64,000 nucleotides of DNA from Paraclostridium ghonii. GTDB lineage: Bacteria > Bacillota > Clostridia > Peptostreptococcales > Peptostreptococcaceae. Position 1 is the first letter of the stretch. The number at the start of each line of letters is the position of its first letter. The stretch lies in NCBI RefSeq assembly GCF_030815085.1, contig NZ_JAUSWG010000014.1; one strand, 5' to 3'. Shown here one piece after another: positions 61,942 through 64,000 of the stretch. The notes beneath the pieces were generated by a model that was given only the letters and a program-made list of their open reading frames with translations, made no database searches and had not been told where the DNA came from. Both the position numbers and the translations under genes were made by a program.

Positions 61942-63015
61942 ATGAAAGCAGCATTATGGTATGGGAAAAGAGATGTTAGAATAGAGGATATTAAAGAGCC
62001 AACGGCTACTAAAAATAATGTAAAAATTAAAGTTAAATGGTGTGGAATATGTGGGTCAGACTTGCATGAATACTTAGGAGGACCTATATTTATTCCAGTA
62101 GGACAACCACATCCAGTAAGTGGAGGAGTTGCACCAGTAGTTTTAGGTCATGAATTTTCAGGAGAAGTTGTAGAAATAGGAGAAGATGTTACTAAATTTA
62201 AAGTAGGAGAGAGAGTAATAGTTGAACCTATTGTAGCATGTGGGAAGTGTGAAGCTTGTTTACAAGGGAAATATAATTTATGTTCGTCCTTAGGTTTCCA
62301 TGGACTTTGTGGAAGCGGAGGAGGACTTGCTGAGTATACAGTTTTCCCGGAAGAGTTTATTCATAAAATACCAGAGGAAATGTCTTACGAACAAGCGGCT
62401 TTAGTTGAACCTATGGCAGTTGCACTACACTCTATTAGGATATCAGATTTTAAAATTGGAGATAGTGCATTAGTACTAGGTTCAGGACCAATAGGATTAG
62501 CAACTATAGAGTGCTTAAAAGCAGCAGGAGCTAAGTTAGTGGTTGTTCTTCAAAGAAAATCAATCAGACAAGAATATGCTAAAAGAGCTGGAGCAGATGT
62601 TGTTTTAGATCCTAATGAAGTTGATATAGCAGAAGAAGTAAAAAAACTTACAAATGGGCTAGGTGTAGACACTGTATTTGAAACTACAGGAGCGCAGATT
62701 GGATTTGATATAGGACTTAGTAGTTTAAAATTTGAAGGAACTATGGTTATAACTAGTATATGGGAAAACGCTATTAACTTTAACCCTAATGATTTAGTAT
62801 TTACAGAGAAGAAAATTGTAGGAACTTTAGCTTATAGACATGAGTTCCCTGCAACTATAGCTCAAATGAACGATGGAAGAATTAAGGCTGAAGGTTATAT
62901 AACTAAGAAGATTTTATTAGATGATATTGTTGAAGAAGGATTTGGAGCATTAACTGGACCTGAAAAGAAAAAGCATGTTAAGATTTTAGTTACTCCAGAT
63001 AAAGAACTTTTATAA
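61942..63015 (+). CDS. Zinc alcohol dehydrogenase, 2,3-butanediol dehydrogenase type
   Basis: A 357-residue medium-chain dehydrogenase. Catalytic zinc residues are in WCGICGSDLHEY and LGHEFSGEV; the structural zinc site is the four-cysteine block CGKCEACLQGKYNLC; the Rossmann motif is LVLGSGPIGLATIECLKAAG. The overall pattern, including GGPIFIPVGQPHPVSGGVAPVVLGHEF, matches (R,R)-butanediol/acetoin reductases. It would interconvert acetoin and 2,3-butanediol with NAD(H). ATG at 61942 has AAGGAGGA upstream; a TTG at 61936 is less likely. Control by the AcoR-like activator through sigma-54 fits this role. Confidence 0.9.
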   Translation: MKAALWYGKRDVRIEDIKEPTATKNNVKIKVKWCGICGSDLHEYLGGPIFIPVGQPHPVSGGVAPVVLGHEFSGEVVEIGEDVTKFKVGERVIVEPIVACGKCEACLQGKYNLCSSLGFHGLCGSGGGLAEYTVFPEEFIHKIPEEMSYEQAALVEPMAVALHSIRISDFKIGDSALVLGSGPIGLATIECLKAAGAKLVVVLQRKSIRQEYAKRAGADVVLDPNEVDIAEEVKKLTNGLGVDTVFETTGAQIGFDIGLSSLKFEGTMVITSIWENAINFNPNDLVFTEKKIVGTLAYRHEFPATIAQMNDGRIKAEGYITKKILLDDIVEEGFGALTGPEKKKHVKILVTPDKELL

Positions 63016-63030
63016 AGTTAAATTATTAAA

Positions 63031-63146
63031 TATATAGATTCTAATTAAAACGCTACATCATTTGAATTGGGTAATTATAATTACTTAATATTATTAAAAA
63101 TAGTAAAAAACTTCAATTGTGTAGAATTATTTTTAGAATCTATATA
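63031..63146. repeat. Nested long-range inverted repeat between dehydrogenase and nfnA
   Basis: TATATAGATTCTAA (63031-63044) is the exact complement of 63133-63146. Inside, CTACA (63053-63057) pairs with TGTAG (63120-63124) and TTGAA (63062-63066) with TTCAA (63112-63116), with the dyad GTAATTATAATTAC at 63071-63084 in the centre. It could be a leader RNA of nfnA, an unusual terminator or a small inserted element. Confidence 0.5.
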
Positions 63147-63185
63147 TATAAAATATAAACTATTTGACAGAATGGAGAGAAAGTT

Positions 63186-64000
63186 ATGACGAATAAGATT
63201 GCTAAAAAGAAAAAATTAACAGACAGTATTTACTTAATGGATATAGAAGCTCAAAGGGTAGCTAAAGCTTCTAAGCCAGGTCAATTTATAATTATAAAAA
63301 ATGATGAAAAAGGGGAAAGAATTCCACTTACAATAGCAGATTATGATAATGAAAGAGGCACTGTAAGTATAGTTTTCCAAACTGTTGGAGCTAGTACAAA
63401 ACAACTTGAAAGTTTTGAAGAAGGAGATTTTGTATCTGACTTTGTAGGACCATTAGGAATGCCTAGTGAGTTTATAGAAGAAGATATAAATGAATTAAAA
63501 AATAAAAAGATTATATTTGTAGCTGGTGGAGTTGGAGCAGCTCCTGTGTATCCTCAAGTTAAATGGTTTAAAGAAAACGGTATTGATGTAGATGTTATAA
63601 TTGGGTCTAGAACAAAAGATCTTTTAATATTTGAAGATGAAATGAAAAAAGTTGCCGGCAACCTTTACGTATGTACAGATGATGGTACATATGGATTTAA
63701 TGGTAGAGTTACTGACTGTTTAAAAGACTTAGTTGAAAATCAAGGTAAAAAATATGACCATGCAGTAGTTATAGGGCCTATGATAATGATGAAATTTATG
63801 TGCATGTTAACTAAAGAGTTAAATATACCAACAACTGTAAGTTTAAATCCTATAATGGTAGATGGAACAGGTATGTGTGGAGCATGTAGAGTTAATGTTG
63901 GAGGCGAAATTAAATTCGCATGTGTAGATGGACCAGAATTTAATGGACATTTAGTAAACTTTGATGAGTCTATGAGAAGACAAGCTATGTACAAAACAGA
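63186..64000 (+). CDS. nfnA: NADPH:ferredoxin oxidoreductase subunit alpha (NfnA/SudB-like), 3' end outside window
   Basis: The frame stays open to the last base, giving about 271 residues of a protein usually near 290. It is the FAD/NAD-binding subunit of the NfnAB bifurcating transhydrogenase family (also described as sulfide dehydrogenase SudB). The FAD domain covers about 1-100 (KPGQFIIIK, RIPLTIADYD, VGASTKQL), then the NAD domain with VAGGVGAAPVYPQ and VIGPMIMMKFM. The C-terminal cysteine set DGTGMCGACRVNVGGEIKFACVDGP binds a [2Fe-2S] cluster. AGAGAAAG precedes the ATG. The partner nfnB presumably follows outside the window. Confidence 0.93.
   Translation, partial: MTNKIAKKKKLTDSIYLMDIEAQRVAKASKPGQFIIIKNDEKGERIPLTIADYDNERGTVSIVFQTVGASTKQLESFEEGDFVSDFVGPLGMPSEFIEEDINELKNKKIIFVAGGVGAAPVYPQVKWFKENGIDVDVIIGSRTKDLLIFEDEMKKVAGNLYVCTDDGTYGFNGRVTDCLKDLVENQGKKYDHAVVIGPMIMMKFMCMLTKELNIPTTVSLNPIMVDGTGMCGACRVNVGGEIKFACVDGPEFNGHLVNFDESMRRQAMYKT

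Overview
The window is AT-rich, low-GC Gram-positive DNA with dense genes, strong AGGAGG-type ribosome binding sites and many U-tailed hairpin terminators. A small acid-soluble spore protein, kdpFABC-type K+ transport with KdpDE, EutVW-controlled ethanolamine genes, GGGtGRT protein, rubrerythrin and NfnA together point to a spore-forming anaerobe near Clostridioides/Paraclostridium/Paeniclostridium (Peptostreptococcaceae). From memory, the order of the eut genes matches that of C. difficile. The species cannot be fixed from this sequence alone.

Layout. 1-1.7 kb: tail of a GGGtGRT protein, rubrerythrin and a small orphan gene. 1.8-3.4 kb: two tandem paralogous cysteine-framed coiled-coil genes, each followed by a near-identical 130-base promoter/RNA/terminator cassette. 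3.5-11.4 kb: kdpABCDE. 11.4-14 kb: an RNase H gene behind a Fur box, an MFS exporter and a SASP. 14.2-16.1 kb: an orphan sensor kinase with a periplasmic-binding-like sensor. 16.2-20.4 kb: MATE exporter, nitroreductase, an AgrB homologue lacking its catalytic residues, and a Ca2+/H+ antiporter. 20.6-25 kb: a two-component system with candidate 11-bp direct-repeat targets before two secreted/cell-wall genes. 25.5-30.1 kb: mgtE, a rodA/ftsW-family gene and a second two-component system.

30.1-45.9 kb is a complete ethanolamine-utilization locus (eutG, S, P, V, W, A, B, C, L, K, E, M, T, D, a TIGR02536-type gene, N, a PduT-like gene, H, Q). Three leader regions (before eutG, eutS and eutA) each carry the dual-hexaloop signal bound by ANTAR antiterminators such as EutV, overlapping a terminator. 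The locus encodes lyase, reactivase, cobalamin adenosyltransferase, acetaldehyde and ethanol dehydrogenases, phosphotransacylase, transporter and all shell types, so sensing, import, breakdown and encapsulation are in one place.

45.9-64 kb: a SpoIID/peptidoglycan-binding gene, a second orphan kinase paralogous to the first, an MMPL/heptad-repeat export pair under a TetR regulator, htpG with a CIRCE-like operator, two small paralogous membrane proteins, a POT peptide transporter, a decayed nucleotidyltransferase cassette, a sigma-54 activator with paired enhancer sites and a -24/-12 promoter before a butanediol-type dehydrogenase, and the start of nfnA.

The most interesting unexplained structures are the duplicated RNA cassette at 2.4 and 3.3 kb, and a family of long imperfect hairpins with compensatory changes placed directly after eutQ, htpG and the POT transporter gene, with decayed copies beside them.
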